DNA from: Acinetobacter lwoffii
Lineage (GTDB): Bacteria > Pseudomonadota > Gammaproteobacteria > Pseudomonadales > Moraxellaceae
Direction: 5' to 3'
DNA length: 64,000 bases
Assembly (NCBI RefSeq): GCF_002321025.1
Contig: NZ_DCLL01000033.1
Span: 62,001 to 126,000 of the forward strand
Shown here piece after piece: positions 1 through 9,926 of this stretch. The notes beneath the pieces were generated by a model, which was given only the letters and a program-made list of their open reading frames with translations, had not been told where the DNA came from and did no database searches. Position 1 is the first letter of the stretch; each line of letters begins with the position of its first letter. The position numbers and the translations under genes are program-made.

Positions 1-722
1 TTGTTAAACTGGCCAAACTCGACACCATGACCATTAAAGCTGAAATTTCTGAAGCGGATGTCATGAAAGTTGAAGAAGGTCAGACGGTTTATTTCACTAC
101 GTTAGGCAATAACGAGAAAAAGATTTACGCCAAACTACGTCAGGTTGAGCCTGCACCCAATTCAATTAATACCGATAGCAATACCTCAAGCTCATCGTCA
201 AGTTCTGCGGTGTATTACAACGCATTGTTCGATGTACCGAATGAAGATGGAAAATTACGTATTGATATGACTGCACAAGTTTATATCGTACTGGATGAAG
301 CCAAAAATGTGCTGACCATTCCTGCTGCGGCCATTCAAGGTTCAAACCGTCCGCCACGTGCCAATCGTGGTGAAGCGCGTGGTGAGGGTTCTCGCGGTGA
401 AGGCAGTCCGGCATCACGTCCTGAAGCTGAATCGGCTCAAGGCAATCGCCCTGCCGGTGAACGTCCAGCGCGTCTAAACCTGTCTGAAGCAGAACTTGCA
501 TTGATTGAGCAAGGTAAAGCACAACGTGGCATGGTTCGTGTCTTGCAAGCCGATGGTACTGCAAAACCAACCCCTGTATTAATCGGTTTGAATAACCGCG
601 CGACTGCGCAAGTGCTGAAAGGTTTAAAACGTGGTGATCAGGTGGTGATTGCCGATGGTTCTGATACCTCCAATGATGCAGCAAAACGCGGTGGCAATAG
701 CCGTGGCCCAATGAGAATGTAA
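1..722 (+). CDS. macA: MacA-like periplasmic adaptor, 3' part
   Basis: This is the C-terminal part of a membrane-fusion (adaptor) protein; the frame is already open at base 3, so the gene begins upstream of the window. The family links the MacB inner-membrane ATPase to a TolC-type outer-membrane channel through the periplasm. Visible are the beta-barrel region ([14 protein letters not shown]) and the membrane-proximal domain ending in [13 protein letters not shown]. Two low-complexity stretches stand out: a Ser run near base 190-210 and an Arg/Gly/Glu/Pro-rich insert at about 345-480. macB starts 2 bases after the stop, so the two are co-transcribed. The assignment follows mainly from this context plus the adaptor features. 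Confidence 0.88.
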   Translation, partial: VKLAKLDTMTIKAEISEADVMKVEEGQTVYFTTLGNNEKKIYAKLRQVEPAPNSINTDSNTSSSSSSSAVYYNALFDVPNEDGKLRIDMTAQVYIVLDEAKNVLTIPAAAIQGSNRPPRANRGEARGEGSRGEGSPASRPEAESAQGNRPAGERPARLNLSEAELALIEQGKAQRGMVRVLQADGTAKPTPVLIGLNNRATAQVLKGLKRGDQVVIADGSDTSNDAAKRGGNSRGPMRM

Positions 723-724
723 GC

Positions 725-2701
725 ATGAATTCACAACAACAGCCTCTCCTCGAGGTGAAAAATCTGGTTCGTGAATTCCCTGCGGGTGAAAGCACGGTCC
801 AGATTTTAAAAGGGGTGAATCTGGAGATTTATCCGGGTGAACTGGTAGCGATTGTCGGCCAGTCCGGTTCCGGTAAATCGACCCTGATGAACATTCTGGG
901 TTGTCTGGACAAACCAACTACCGGTAGCTATAAGGTTAAAGGCCGTGAAACCCGCGAACTGGAAGCGGATGAACTGGCGCAATTACGCCGTGAATATTTC
1001 GGCTTTATTTTCCAGCGTTATCATTTATTGGGTGATTTAAACGCAGCAGGCAATGTCGAAGTTCCTGCGATTTATGCCGGTGCAGATTCATCTGAACGAC
1101 ATGCGCGAGCCGTCAAGATTCTGACCGATCTGGGTCTGGGTGAAAAAACCCAGAATCGTCCGAGCCAGCTCTCTGGTGGTCAGCAGCAACGTGTTTCGAT
1201 TGCCCGTGCGTTAATGAATGGCGGTGACGTGATTCTGGCCGATGAACCGACCGGTGCATTGGACAAGAACAGCGGTATTGAAGTGATGCGCATTTTGCGT
1301 GAACTGAATGCTAAAGGTCATACCATCATTCTGGTCACGCATGATCATAATGTAGCGAAAAATGCGACGCGGATTATCGAGATCTCGGACGGCAATATTA
1401 TTTCTGATCAGCCCAATGTTCCTGAAGTCGAAGAGCATCTGGAAAAACAGCCGCTAATCCGCAGTGAACAAAAGAAGATTTCTTCATGGCGTTCTGCAGT
1501 TGACCGTCTGGGTGAGGCCTTCCGTATGGCCTTGCTGGCCATGAATGCACATCGCATGCGGACTTTCCTGACCATGCTCGGAATCATTATCGGGATCGCT
1601 TCGGTGGTCTCGGTGGTCGCACTGGGCAATGGCTCACAAAAACAGATTCTGGAAAATATCAGCAGTCTGGGCACCAATACCATTACCGTATTTCAGGGCC
1701 GAGGCTTTGGGGACAATTCCAGATCTTCACAGTCCAAAACCCTGATTCCGGCCGATGCCGATGCGCTAGCTGAACAACCGTATGTCGATGGCGTCAGCCC
1801 ATCGGTGAATAGCAGTGTCACCGGCCGTTATAAAGAAATTGAAGCTTCAACTACGGTCAACGGCGTCAGTGAAGATTTCTTCTACGTGCGTGGCATGACT
1901 TTCCAGTCCGGTCAGCCTTTTGACCGCAGTAGCGTCATGCAACAGGCGCAAGATGTCGTCATTGACACCAATACCAAAAACACCTTCTTTAAGGATGGCA
2001 CCAATCCGGTGGGTCAGGTGATTTTACTCGGGAGCGTACCGAGCCGGATTATCGGGGTGATTGACGCGCAAAAAGGCATGATGGGCAATAATGACAGCCT
2101 GAATGTCTATCTGCCGTATTCCACCGTCATGAGCCGTATGCTGGGGCAATCCAATGTGCGTAGCATCATTGTGCGGATTAAGGATGAATACCCAAGTGCG
2201 GCGGCTGAAAATGCGATTCTGAATCTGCTGGTACAGCGACATGGCGCGCAGGATGTGTTTACCCAGAATGCCGACAGTATTCGTGAAACCATTCAGCAAA
2301 CCACGGCGACCATGACTCTGCTGATTTCAGCAATTGCGGTAATTTCACTGGTGGTCGGCGGGATTGGCGTAATGAATATCATGCTGGTATCGGTAACCGA
2401 ACGTACTCAGGAAATTGGTGTGCGTATGGCGGTGGGTGCCCGTCAAAGTGATATTTTGCAGCAATTCCTGATTGAAGCCGTTCTGGTCTGTATCTTGGGT
2501 GGTATTTTGGGTGTGCTGCTTTCCCTCGGGATTGGCCAATTAATTACCCATTTTGCCGGCGGTACTTTCCAGATGGCGTATTCAACCACTTCGATTGTAG
2601 CGGCCTTTGTCTGCTCAAGCCTGATCGGGATTGTGTTTGGCTTTATCCCGGCACGTAACGCTGCTCGTCTGAATCCAGTCGATGCGCTCTCTCGCGAATA
2701 A
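725..2701 (+). CDS. macB: MacB macrolide/lipoprotein-type ABC exporter
   Basis: This fused ATPase-permease of 658 residues drives a MacAB-TolC-type pump, which in this family exports macrolides, lipopeptides or toxins from the periplasm (mechanotransmission). The N-terminal nucleotide-binding domain has Walker [10 protein letters not shown] at residues 45-53, the signature LSGGQQQR near 149 and Walker [13 protein letters not shown] near 168. A first membrane helix lies near residues 275-300 ([18 protein letters not shown]), followed by a large periplasmic domain and three C-terminal helices, the standard MacB layout and length. It is sandwiched between macA and the TolC-like gene with almost no spacing. 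The substrate cannot be told from sequence. Confidence 0.95.
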   Translation: MNSQQQPLLEVKNLVREFPAGESTVQILKGVNLEIYPGELVAIVGQSGSGKSTLMNILGCLDKPTTGSYKVKGRETRELEADELAQLRREYFGFIFQRYHLLGDLNAAGNVEVPAIYAGADSSERHARAVKILTDLGLGEKTQNRPSQLSGGQQQRVSIARALMNGGDVILADEPTGALDKNSGIEVMRILRELNAKGHTIILVTHDHNVAKNATRIIEISDGNIISDQPNVPEVEEHLEKQPLIRSEQKKISSWRSAVDRLGEAFRMALLAMNAHRMRTFLTMLGIIIGIASVVSVVALGNGSQKQILENISSLGTNTITVFQGRGFGDNSRSSQSKTLIPADADALAEQPYVDGVSPSVNSSVTGRYKEIEASTTVNGVSEDFFYVRGMTFQSGQPFDRSSVMQQAQDVVIDTNTKNTFFKDGTNPVGQVILLGSVPSRIIGVIDAQKGMMGNNDSLNVYLPYSTVMSRMLGQSNVRSIIVRIKDEYPSAAAENAILNLLVQRHGAQDVFTQNADSIRETIQQTTATMTLLISAIAVISLVVGGIGVMNIMLVSVTERTQEIGVRMAVGARQSDILQQFLIEAVLVCILGGILGVLLSLGIGQLITHFAGGTFQMAYSTTSIVAAFVCSSLIGIVFGFIPARNAARLNPVDALSRE

Positions 2702-2711
2702 GGAATCTGAT

Positions 2712-4127
2712 ATGCAAATGAATTTAACCAAGCTTGCCAGTGCCCTGTTGCTGGGAAGCTCGCTGGTCGGTTGTGCCGCAGTGGTGAAAACCCCCTATCA
2801 ACAGCCTGCGATCAATATGCCGGGTAGCTTTCAAAACAATAAGGTGCTTAGTCAGCAGATTCATGCCGATATTTTGGCAGATCAATGGTGGACTTTATTT
2901 AAAGATCCGCAATTAAATAATTTGGTGAATGAAGTATTGGCGCAGAATACCGATCTGGCAGTGGCCGGCATCAGTTTACAACAGGCCCGTATTCAAGCCA
3001 GACAAGCTCAAAGTCAGCAAGGCGTTCGTGTCGGTGATGCCGGACTGACAACACGTAGAAGTTTTGATTTAGAAGATGGTGATAGTTCATCGAGTTTTGG
3101 GATTAATTATCCGGGTTTAAGCTATGAACTGGATCTGTTTGGCAAACTGGCCAATCAGACTGAAGCGGCACGCTGGGAAGCACTGGCCTCTGAAGAAGAC
3201 TTGCAGGCAACCGCACAAAGCCTGATTGGCACCACGGCACAATTGTACTGGCAACTGGCTTATCTGAATGAACGTTATAGTGTGGTACAGCAAAATCTGG
3301 CGACCGCGCAAAAAACCTATGATCTGGTGCGGGTGCAATATCGTGCCGGCGCAGTATCCGGTCTGGATTTAACCCAGGCGGAACAGGCAATTCAAAGTCA
3401 ACAGGCGACTTTAAGCCAGATTGAACAGCAACGTGTGGAAACACGTACCGGACTCGCGGTATTGCTGCACATGCCGGTTCAACAGCTCGCGATTCAAGAG
3501 CCAAGCCGTTTACCGAATATTCAATTGCCGAGTATTCAGGCTGACTTACCGGCGAGTTTGTTGTCACGTCGCCCTGACCTTCGAGCCACTGAACTGCGCT
3601 TGCGTAAGGCACTAGCCAATAAAGATGCCAACAAAGCCAGCTACTATCCATCCATTAGTTTGACCGGTAATCTGACCACCGGTATTGGCAGCAGTACTTC
3701 CCTCTCGAATGCCCTGAAAAATCCGGTTGCAACTTTAGGTGCTGGTCTGACTTTGCCTTTCCTGCAATGGAATGACATGAAACGTGATCTGCAAGTCAAT
3801 GAGCTGGAATATGAAAAAGCCATTATCCAGTATCGCCAGACCATGTATGAAGCCTTTGCTGATGTGGAAAATGCCTTGTCGAATCGTACTGAGCTCACTA
3901 AGCAGGTGACTTTGCAGCAACGGAATGTTGAGCTGGCAGAAAGAACTGAACGCTTGACTGAAGTGCGTTATCGTAATGGTGCAGTAGCCTTGAAAAACCT
4001 GCTGGATGCACAGGAAACTACGCGCAATGCGCGGCTGTCTTTGGTGCAAACCCGACAGAATCAATATAATGCCTATGTCACCTTGATGCAGGCATTGGGT
4101 GGTAGCCCGATTAAACAATTGCCTTAA
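2712..4127 (+). CDS. TolC/OprM-type outer-membrane efflux lipoprotein
   Basis: This 471-residue outer-membrane channel completes the MacAB pump. The N-terminus is a lipoprotein signal (ALLLGSSLVGCA, with Cys as lipidation site), followed by two outer-membrane-efflux repeats: helical stretches such as LAVAGISLQQARIQARQAQ and the second copy ending LLDAQETTRNARLSL. Its lipoprotein signal and length fit the NodT/OprM/AdeC group rather than E. coli TolC itself. The frame is open further upstream to 2682 inside macB, but ATG 2712 is preceded by AAGGA and begins the signal peptide, so I start there. It is the third gene of the operon and is followed by a strong terminator. Confidence 0.92.
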   Translation: MQMNLTKLASALLLGSSLVGCAAVVKTPYQQPAINMPGSFQNNKVLSQQIHADILADQWWTLFKDPQLNNLVNEVLAQNTDLAVAGISLQQARIQARQAQSQQGVRVGDAGLTTRRSFDLEDGDSSSSFGINYPGLSYELDLFGKLANQTEAARWEALASEEDLQATAQSLIGTTAQLYWQLAYLNERYSVVQQNLATAQKTYDLVRVQYRAGAVSGLDLTQAEQAIQSQQATLSQIEQQRVETRTGLAVLLHMPVQQLAIQEPSRLPNIQLPSIQADLPASLLSRRPDLRATELRLRKALANKDANKASYYPSISLTGNLTTGIGSSTSLSNALKNPVATLGAGLTLPFLQWNDMKRDLQVNELEYEKAIIQYRQTMYEAFADVENALSNRTELTKQVTLQQRNVELAERTERLTEVRYRNGAVALKNLLDAQETTRNARLSLVQTRQNQYNAYVTLMQALGGSPIKQLP

Positions 4128-4142
4128 CAAAGCTTGATTCAT

Positions 4143-4173
4143 AAAAAAACCGCTGTTAGACAGCGGTTTTTTT
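4143..4173 (+). terminator. Terminator of macAB-tolC operon
   Basis: Stem AACCGCTG, loop TTAGA, stem CAGCGGTT, then seven T. A-run on the other side makes it usable by the convergent Sel1 gene as well. Confidence 0.9.
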
Positions 4174-4195
4174 AGCTCGTATGATTTGAGCCAGT

Positions 4196-6031
4196 TTATT
4201 TCATTTGCAAATACGCATTCACATTTTTCAATAATTCAATTGATCGTTCATGTCCGAGCAAACTGCCCTTTTCCAGCCAGTCCCGTGCAATCCCAATATC
4301 ACGCTCCACGCCAATGCCTTTGGTATATAAACGCCCAAGATGACTATAGGCATCTGCATTCACCTGCGCTGCCGCCTGCTGATAATACTGTACGGCTTGC
4401 TCAATATTACTCTCAACACCTTGACCTTGCTCATAGGCTTCACCCAGAGCATTTAGCGCCACACCATTCTGCTGAGCGGCTGCTTTTTGCAGATAGCTCA
4501 AGCCTAAGGCAATATCCTGCGCAATCTGTTGCCCTTCAAGATACTTCAAGCCCAATTCTGCTTGTGCCTGGGCATGACCCAATTGCGCAGCTTGATGCAG
4601 ATAGCGATTTGCCAACTCTAAATTGTTCACAAAGACAGGATAAATGCCTGACAGGGCTTGGTACAGGAACCAGGCTGCCTCTTTCGAACCTTTGGTAACG
4701 GCCTGATTCAGGTACTGGACAGCTTTATCACGTATCGGTAAGGGATATTCAGCCAGACTATAAAACCGGCCGACGATATAAATTAAATCCGCTTCAGACT
4801 GAGCCACAATCTGCCAATAGTGCTGTGCCGCGTTCTGGATCATTTGTGTGGCTTTGCCCGTATCTTTAACTGTGCCTACACCGTTTAAATAACACAGCGC
4901 CAGCCCCATCCCTGCAGACACATCATCAGGACTAAGCTGATAGGCAGCCTGATATAACTCAAATGCTTTTTGCGGTTCGTTGGCCACCAGGTGCTGCTCA
5001 AAATACAGCGCAGCAATCATGCATAATGCAGGCGCATGCTGACTGTTGGCCGCTTCCGACCAGTAACGAAATGCCATGGTTTCATTTTTATCAACATACC
5101 AGCCATGAAAATAAGCCAGCCCGATTAAAGTCTTGGCTTGTGCATCGGCATGCTCTTTGGACTGCTGCAATAAATGCTGGAACACGCGTTGACGCTGGTC
5201 GGTATCGATACGGCCTTGTAACACACCGGCATAATAATCATAGAGACCTTTCTGGTCACCGAGACTGATACAACGTTTAATAAATTGCAGCGATTGCATC
5301 AGGTCTTGGGGGAGAATCTGTCCATGCCCATAATCATCGGCGATCTGCTGATTAGCGGCCAAATGATCTTGTTGTGCCGCCAGAAACAGATAATGAATTC
5401 CTTGCACTAAATCTTGGGTTGTTGAATCTGCCAAATAATACTGAGCCAACTGATACTGCGAATTGGCATGACCCTGCCCGGCATTTTGAATTAATAATGC
5501 CAGACGCTGTTTTTCTGCAGTCATCTCGTTTTGAGGCTGGCCTTCGGTAGAAGAAAGTTCAGTGATGCGGTACTGGGCATCCAGATTGCCACGTGCTACC
5601 GCATGTCGGTACCAGTACAGAGCTTTATCCGGGTCAGCCTGTTGATACGCCTCCCCTTCATGAATCTGCCCCAAATGATAGGCCGCTTCATCACTGCCCA
5701 AGCGAAAGGCTTTGTCCAGGTAGCTGATGGCTTTTTCAGTATTTTGCTCATGCCCTAGACCTTGCAGATGCATTAGGCCCATACCTACATAGGCTTGTGG
5801 AATTTCCTGTTGCTGAGCCAGTCCCTGATAAATCTGATAGGCACGTTCATAATTCGGATGTTCCGGATCTGAACTCAAACGTGCTGCATGTTTCAGTTGA
5901 GCATCAATCTGCTCAATCCATAAATCATGTTGTACAGCCTTCGCCTGATCACGTTTCACCGGATCCGGACGTTTCCACATCCAGATCGCCAACGCCCCTA
6001 TCCCCAAAATCAGTACCAGCAAGAACCACAT
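4196..6031 (-). CDS. Sel1-like repeat (SLR/TPR) protein with N-terminal membrane anchor
   Basis: A 611-residue protein with one N-terminal transmembrane helix (VLILGIGALAIWMW) followed by about a dozen Sel1-like repeats, recognisable as A-x-x-x-L-G-x-x-Y and W-x-x-A-A units, e.g. ALNALGEAYEQGQGV and AYSHLGRLYTKGIGVERD near the C-terminus. Sel1 repeats form a superhelical protein-binding scaffold; no catalytic domain is visible. The anchor followed by a short basic stretch (MWKRPDPVKRDQ) suggests that the repeats are cytoplasmic or periplasmic depending on topology, which I cannot decide. It is convergent with the macAB operon and stands alone. The specific role is unknown. Confidence 0.85.
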   Translation of the reverse strand: MWFLLVLILGIGALAIWMWKRPDPVKRDQAKAVQHDLWIEQIDAQLKHAARLSSDPEHPNYERAYQIYQGLAQQQEIPQAYVGMGLMHLQGLGHEQNTEKAISYLDKAFRLGSDEAAYHLGQIHEGEAYQQADPDKALYWYRHAVARGNLDAQYRITELSSTEGQPQNEMTAEKQRLALLIQNAGQGHANSQYQLAQYYLADSTTQDLVQGIHYLFLAAQQDHLAANQQIADDYGHGQILPQDLMQSLQFIKRCISLGDQKGLYDYYAGVLQGRIDTDQRQRVFQHLLQQSKEHADAQAKTLIGLAYFHGWYVDKNETMAFRYWSEAANSQHAPALCMIAALYFEQHLVANEPQKAFELYQAAYQLSPDDVSAGMGLALCYLNGVGTVKDTGKATQMIQNAAQHYWQIVAQSEADLIYIVGRFYSLAEYPLPIRDKAVQYLNQAVTKGSKEAAWFLYQALSGIYPVFVNNLELANRYLHQAAQLGHAQAQAELGLKYLEGQQIAQDIALGLSYLQKAAAQQNGVALNALGEAYEQGQGVESNIEQAVQYYQQAAAQVNADAYSHLGRLYTKGIGVERDIGIARDWLEKGSLLGHERSIELLKNVNAYLQMK

Positions 6032-6092
6032 AGCTGCTCCAAAACATTATTTTTGTTCTGTGAATGAATCCTTTCATTCTAAACGTCACTTG

Positions 6093-6125
6093 AAAAAAAG
6101 CACAGATACTGTGCTTTTTATTTTT
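6093..6125 (-). terminator. Terminator downstream of tcdA
   Basis: Stem AAAGCACAG, loop ATA, stem CTGTGCTTT flanked by A and T runs, just past the tcdA stop on the minus strand. Confidence 0.8.
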
Positions 6126-6129
6126 CAAA

Positions 6130-6900
6130 TCAGGATTTTGCTCTTCTACTATCGAGCTTTTTCAAGCCTTCAGCCACAGCGACCATGGCAAAACTGGAGG
6201 TCACCACTACAGCCGACCCATAACCACCACAGCGCAAACCGGCACTGGCACAGACATCGGCACTTGAGAATGGATTATCAATTGAATAGACACAAGTAAT
6301 GCCGAATTTTTCTTTGGGCTTTTTACAGATGCCTTTGCTGCGTAACTGGGCACGCAATTTGGCCAGCATCGGGTCCTGTTCAGTTTTAGATAAATCGGCG
6401 ACCCGAATTTTCAATGGATCCAGTTTACCCCCTGCCCCGCCCGATACGATTAACGGAATCTTGTTAAAGCGACAATGTAACATCAAGGCGAATTTGGCTT
6501 TGACATCATCGATGCAATCTAAAATCAGATCCGGTGTCGGAGCTAAAATTTCTTTGATATTCTCAGGTGTCAGATAATCATCAATCAGATTGATTTTAAT
6601 CCGTGGATTAATTGCACGACACCGCTCGGCCATAACTTCAATTTTTTCATGACCCAAGGTGGTACTCATGGCAGGTAACTGGCGGTTGATATTTGATGCT
6701 GCGACGACATCCATATCGACCAAGGTCAGTTCGCCAATTCCACTACGTGCCAGTGCTTCTACCGCCCATGAACCGACACCACCGATACCAATCACCATCA
6801 CATGACTTTTTTCATAATGGTTAAAGCTGTCTTCTCCATAAATTTTGGCAACACCAGCAAAACGGCGGTCATATTCATCATCTTGAAGCAGGTCGGTCAT
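6130..6900 (-). CDS. tcdA: tRNA threonylcarbamoyladenosine dehydratase
   Basis: TcdA (CsdL) of 256 residues, an E1-like enzyme that uses ATP to cyclise t6A to ct6A at tRNA position 37. The ThiF/MoeB-type Rossmann fold shows VIGIGGVGSWAVEALARSG near residue 36 and TLVDMDVVAASNINRQ with the Arg used in adenylation. The SSADVCASAGLRCGGYGS segment near the C-terminus matches TcdA rather than MoeB or ThiF, and no ubiquitin-like partner gene is nearby. The length fits E. coli TcdA (268). It is transcribed alone, divergent from the small membrane protein at 7083. Confidence 0.93.
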   Translation of the reverse strand: MTDLLQDDEYDRRFAGVAKIYGEDSFNHYEKSHVMVIGIGGVGSWAVEALARSGIGELTLVDMDVVAASNINRQLPAMSTTLGHEKIEVMAERCRAINPRIKINLIDDYLTPENIKEILAPTPDLILDCIDDVKAKFALMLHCRFNKIPLIVSGGAGGKLDPLKIRVADLSKTEQDPMLAKLRAQLRSKGICKKPKEKFGITCVYSIDNPFSSADVCASAGLRCGGYGSAVVVTSSFAMVAVAEGLKKLDSRRAKS

Positions 6901-7082
6901 AGGTCATCTATAGCAATAAAAATACCGGATCATTTTAGCAAAATCCGCTTTTCTTTACCGCCACTAAATTTTTGATCGATTTAAATGACATTCAGATCGG
7001 ATGAGAGCGACAACGCACTCGTAATTGATTAAAATATCAACAAATTAATTCTATGTCATTTGGCCAAAAGGAGTGGAATGTC

Positions 7083-7334
7083 ATGCTATTTAACACCCTT
7101 TTAGGTTTGAACATGCTTTGTATCGGGCTTTATTTTTATGTTCTGATCAGCCAAAAGAACAAAAATTATTATCTCAGCATTCTCATTCGTTTAATGACAT
7201 TAGGATTATTTGGCTTGGTTATTTTCGATCGTTATGAAACACAGAATCATCTGATCGTGTTATTGCTCTTGTGGGTAGCCTTTGAAAGCATGGAGCAGTT
7301 TTACGCTAGAAAAAAATCCAGTTCAGTAAAATAA
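7083..7334 (+). CDS. Small two- or three-helix membrane protein, unknown function
   Basis: An 83-residue hydrophobic protein with helices near LLGLNMLCIGLYFYVLI, ILIRLMTLGLFGLVIF and LIVLLLLWVAFESM. I start it at ATG 7083 because AAGGAG lies 9 bases upstream; the frame is open back to ATG 7053, which has no binding site. It has its own terminator and divergent neighbours, so it is probably monocistronic. I do not recognise a named family. It ends in a basic tail (ARKKSSSVK), consistent with an inside C-terminus. Confidence 0.7.
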   Translation: MLFNTLLGLNMLCIGLYFYVLISQKNKNYYLSILIRLMTLGLFGLVIFDRYETQNHLIVLLLLWVAFESMEQFYARKKSSSVK

Positions 7335-7357
7335 AAAAGAGGCTTGCGCCTCTTTTT
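7333..7357 (+). terminator. Bidirectional terminator between small membrane protein and orn
   Basis: Stem AAAGAGGC, loop TTGC, stem GCCTCTTT with T run; serves the convergent pair. Confidence 0.85.
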
Positions 7358-7369
7358 CATCTATCGGAA

Positions 7370-7927
7370 TTAGTCTTTATTCATGATAAAGAAATATTGA
7401 CGATAGTATTTCAGTTCCGCAATCGAATCGCGAATGTCATCCATCGCCAGATGCGAGGCATTTTTCTTGAGGCCACTCATGATTTCCGGGCGCCAGCGTT
7501 TGGCCAGCTCTTTCACTGAAGAGACATCCAGATTGCGATAATGGAAATACTGCTCCAGTTCAGGCATCAGGCGGTGCAAGAAACGGCGATCCTGACAGAT
7601 CGAGTTACCACACATCGGTGAAGATTTTGGATTGACCCATTTTTTCAGGAATTCAATAGTTTGCTGTTCGGCATCCTGAGCGGTCAGTTTACTGCGACGT
7701 ACACGTTCAATCAGACCAGACTGGCCATGTTGACGAGTGTTCCACTCATCCATGGCATTTAACAGACGTGCAGGCTGATGTACCGCAAGCACAGGACCTT
7801 CTGCCAAAATATTCAAATTGTCATCGGTTACAATTGTTGCAATTTCAATAATTTGATCATTGTCTGTGTCTAGACCTGTCATTTCAAGGTCAATCCAAAT
7901 CAGGCGGGTATCAGCGGTGCTGCTCAT
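7370..7927 (-). CDS. orn: Oligoribonuclease
   Basis: Orn, 185 residues, the 3'-5' exoribonuclease that degrades two- to five-nucleotide RNAs and pGpG. It belongs to the DEDDh family: the first acidic motif is [10 protein letters not shown] (D and E, near residues 12-14), a second is in the SICQDRRFL region, and the terminal His-Asp pair is in [11 protein letters not shown]. Length and motifs match the E. coli enzyme (181). It is divergent from rsgA, an arrangement common in gammaproteobacteria. It is relevant to the c-di-GMP protein at 15978 because Orn clears pGpG, the product of EAL domains. Confidence 0.96.
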   Translation of the reverse strand: MSSTADTRLIWIDLEMTGLDTDNDQIIEIATIVTDDNLNILAEGPVLAVHQPARLLNAMDEWNTRQHGQSGLIERVRRSKLTAQDAEQQTIEFLKKWVNPKSSPMCGNSICQDRRFLHRLMPELEQYFHYRNLDVSSVKELAKRWRPEIMSGLKKNASHLAMDDIRDSIAELKYYRQYFFIMNKD

Positions 7928-8052
7928 AAATGTGCAATCTTATTGGGTTTAAAAACAACTATAGTAGCAAATTAATTACATCTTGGGTGTCATTCGGGGG
8001 CTGCTTCATGCTATTTTTGCCATCTGATTTACCCGGTTTTTTTAGGATATGA

Positions 8053-9111
8053 ATGGCCTTAATACGTAAGCGTCGTCTGACAGAGCAACAACAGCGCCGC
8101 ATTCAGAAACAACAGAAAACACGTCAAGAAGATCTCGATACCTCCAGTGATCTTGAAGGTTTAGTGGTGCAACATTATGGCCGTCAACTTGAAGTGCAAG
8201 CTTTGTCTCGCCCTGACATTCACCCTGAAAAACCTGTGGTCGCCGATGGTGAGCCTGAACCTTTCTGGAAAGAGATTGAACTGGACAGCGTCTGGCGCTG
8301 TCATACCCGGACCAATCTGGATTTATTGGTAACAGGTGACCGGGTCAAATGGCAAGCCGATCCGAATACCGGTTTAGGAATTATCACCGCGATTCATCCC
8401 CGTAAATCCTTATTGACGCGCCCCGACCGCTATCACAAGGTTAAACCGGTAGCGGCCAACATTTCACTGATTGTGATTGTGTTTGCACCCTTGCCTGAGC
8501 CAGCACCGGGTCTGATCGACCGTTATCTGGTGGCCTGTGCCGATGCCGACATTTCTGCATTGCTAGTGATGAATAAAGCAGATTTATTAAAAGAAAACGA
8601 TCCGATTCTGACTCTGCTGCAAGAATATCAAGACCTCGGCTATGAGGTGATGCAGACCCAGTCCGATGGCGACCTGACTGCACTGTCTAATCGTCTGGAA
8701 AATGAAACGGTGGCTTTCGTCGGTCAATCGGGTGTGGGTAAAAGCACGCTGATTAATGCCATCGTGCCGGATGCCGCACAGAAAACCAATATCATTTCCG
8801 AGAACTCGGCACTCGGTCAGCACACCACGACGTCAACGCGCTTGATCGGTTTTGGTGAAGGTGCGGCCCTGATTGATTCTCCGGGAATTCGTGAATTTGG
8901 CCTGTGGCACCTGACTTTAGATAAGGTACAAAGCGGCTTTCCTGAAATTGAAAACCTGCTCGGCCATTGTCAGTTCCGTAACTGTACCCATAAGCATGAA
9001 AAACAATGTGCTTTGCGTCAGGCTGCGGCCGCAGGTGAAATTTTACCGCGCCGACTGGACAGCTATTTACGTTTAATCGACGAAATCACTGAAGCACAGC
9101 AAAAAAATTAA
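8053..9111 (+). CDS. rsgA: Ribosome small-subunit biogenesis GTPase RsgA
   Basis: RsgA (YjeQ), 352 residues, a circularly permuted GTPase that checks late 30S subunit maturation. After an N-terminal basic extension and OB-fold, the G motifs appear in permuted order: NKAD (G4, near 177), GQSGVGKST (G1, near 225), then DSPG (G3). The C-terminal zinc-binding region has the expected Cys-Cys-His-Cys pattern in HCQFRNCTHKHEKQC. ATG 8053 is the first start in the frame and gives the usual family N-terminus rich in Arg/Gln. It is divergent from orn. Confidence 0.96.
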   Translation: MALIRKRRLTEQQQRRIQKQQKTRQEDLDTSSDLEGLVVQHYGRQLEVQALSRPDIHPEKPVVADGEPEPFWKEIELDSVWRCHTRTNLDLLVTGDRVKWQADPNTGLGIITAIHPRKSLLTRPDRYHKVKPVAANISLIVIVFAPLPEPAPGLIDRYLVACADADISALLVMNKADLLKENDPILTLLQEYQDLGYEVMQTQSDGDLTALSNRLENETVAFVGQSGVGKSTLINAIVPDAAQKTNIISENSALGQHTTTSTRLIGFGEGAALIDSPGIREFGLWHLTLDKVQSGFPEIENLLGHCQFRNCTHKHEKQCALRQAAAAGEILPRRLDSYLRLIDEITEAQQKN

Positions 9112-9204
9112 TTTTCTTAACCCTTGGCCCTTGAAGCGGTGATTTTGATCACCATATTTATGAGCTATACTCTTGGCAATTTTAAAATTGTAATTAGGTG
9201 AATT

Positions 9205-9612
9205 GTGGAACGTTGGTTCGAGTTTATGGGGAATCACCCCTTCTTATTTGGAACACTCGCGGTATTAGTGGTTTTGTTCTTCATTATCGAAGGTCAACGT
9301 AACGGTCGCAAAATTTCTCCGCAATCGCTGGGAATTTTAGTCAAAGCAAAAAATGCCATGCTGATTGATTTACGCGATGCAAAAGACTTCCGTGAAGGTC
9401 ATATCAGCGGCAGCCGTAATATTCCATATAGCCAGATTACAAAACATGTTGAAGAGCTGAAAGCATCTGATCGCCCTTTGGTGTTCATTTGTAACCTTGG
9501 ACAGGTGGCTGGTACTGCGCTACAGCAGGTCGGTCATGCCGATGCCTACCGTCTTGATGGCGGCGTCAGCAACTGGAAAGCTCAAGGTTTACCTTTGGTG
9601 AAAAGCAAATAA
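9205..9612 (+). CDS. yibN: YibN-like membrane-anchored rhodanese
   Basis: A 135-residue protein with an N-terminal transmembrane helix (FLFGTLAVLVVLFFIIEG) and a rhodanese domain (LIDLRDAKDFREGHISGSRNIPYS). The active-site loop carries Cys in VFICNLGQVAGTA, so sulfurtransferase activity is possible, although the loop is not the classical CxxGxRS form. It starts with GTG 9205 after a TAGGTGA ribosome binding site. Gene order yibN-grxC-secB is the same as in E. coli, which supports the name. The physiological substrate is not established. Confidence 0.88.
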   Translation: MERWFEFMGNHPFLFGTLAVLVVLFFIIEGQRNGRKISPQSLGILVKAKNAMLIDLRDAKDFREGHISGSRNIPYSQITKHVEELKASDRPLVFICNLGQVAGTALQQVGHADAYRLDGGVSNWKAQGLPLVKSK

Positions 9613-9633
9613 TCCACGAACAGGAGATTGATC

Positions 9634-9888
9634 ATGGCTGAAGTTACTATTTACTCGACGACTGTATGTCCTTATTGCGTGCGTGCAAAACAGCTACTGG
9701 AACGTAAGGGTGTGGCATATAAAGAGATTAACTTGTCTCAAGAAGCGCCAGAAGTCCGTCTTGAATTGATGCAGCGTACCAATCACCGTACCGTGCCACA
9801 AATTTTTATTAATGATCAGTTCATCGGTGGTTTTGACCAACTTTATGCTTTAGAGCGTGAAGGCAAACTTGATGAATTGCTGGCTTAA
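9634..9888 (+). CDS. grxC: Glutaredoxin 3
   Basis: An 84-residue glutaredoxin that uses glutathione to reduce disulfides. The active site CPYC is in [16 protein letters not shown], and the [14 protein letters not shown] segment carries the cis-Pro and GSH-binding residues. I use ATG 9634, which has AGGAG 8 bases upstream; the frame also opens with a TTG two codons earlier. It sits between the rhodanese gene and secB, probably in one transcript. Confidence 0.95.
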   Translation: MAEVTIYSTTVCPYCVRAKQLLERKGVAYKEINLSQEAPEVRLELMQRTNHRTVPQIFINDQFIGGFDQLYALEREGKLDELLA

Positions 9889-9926
9889 CCTTACTAAAAT
9901 TATCACTTCATATTAAGGATCAAAAA

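Noticed and set aside
3103..3651. A 182-residue minus-strand frame
   Set aside because: Lies entirely inside the TolC-like gene on the other strand, with no family features.
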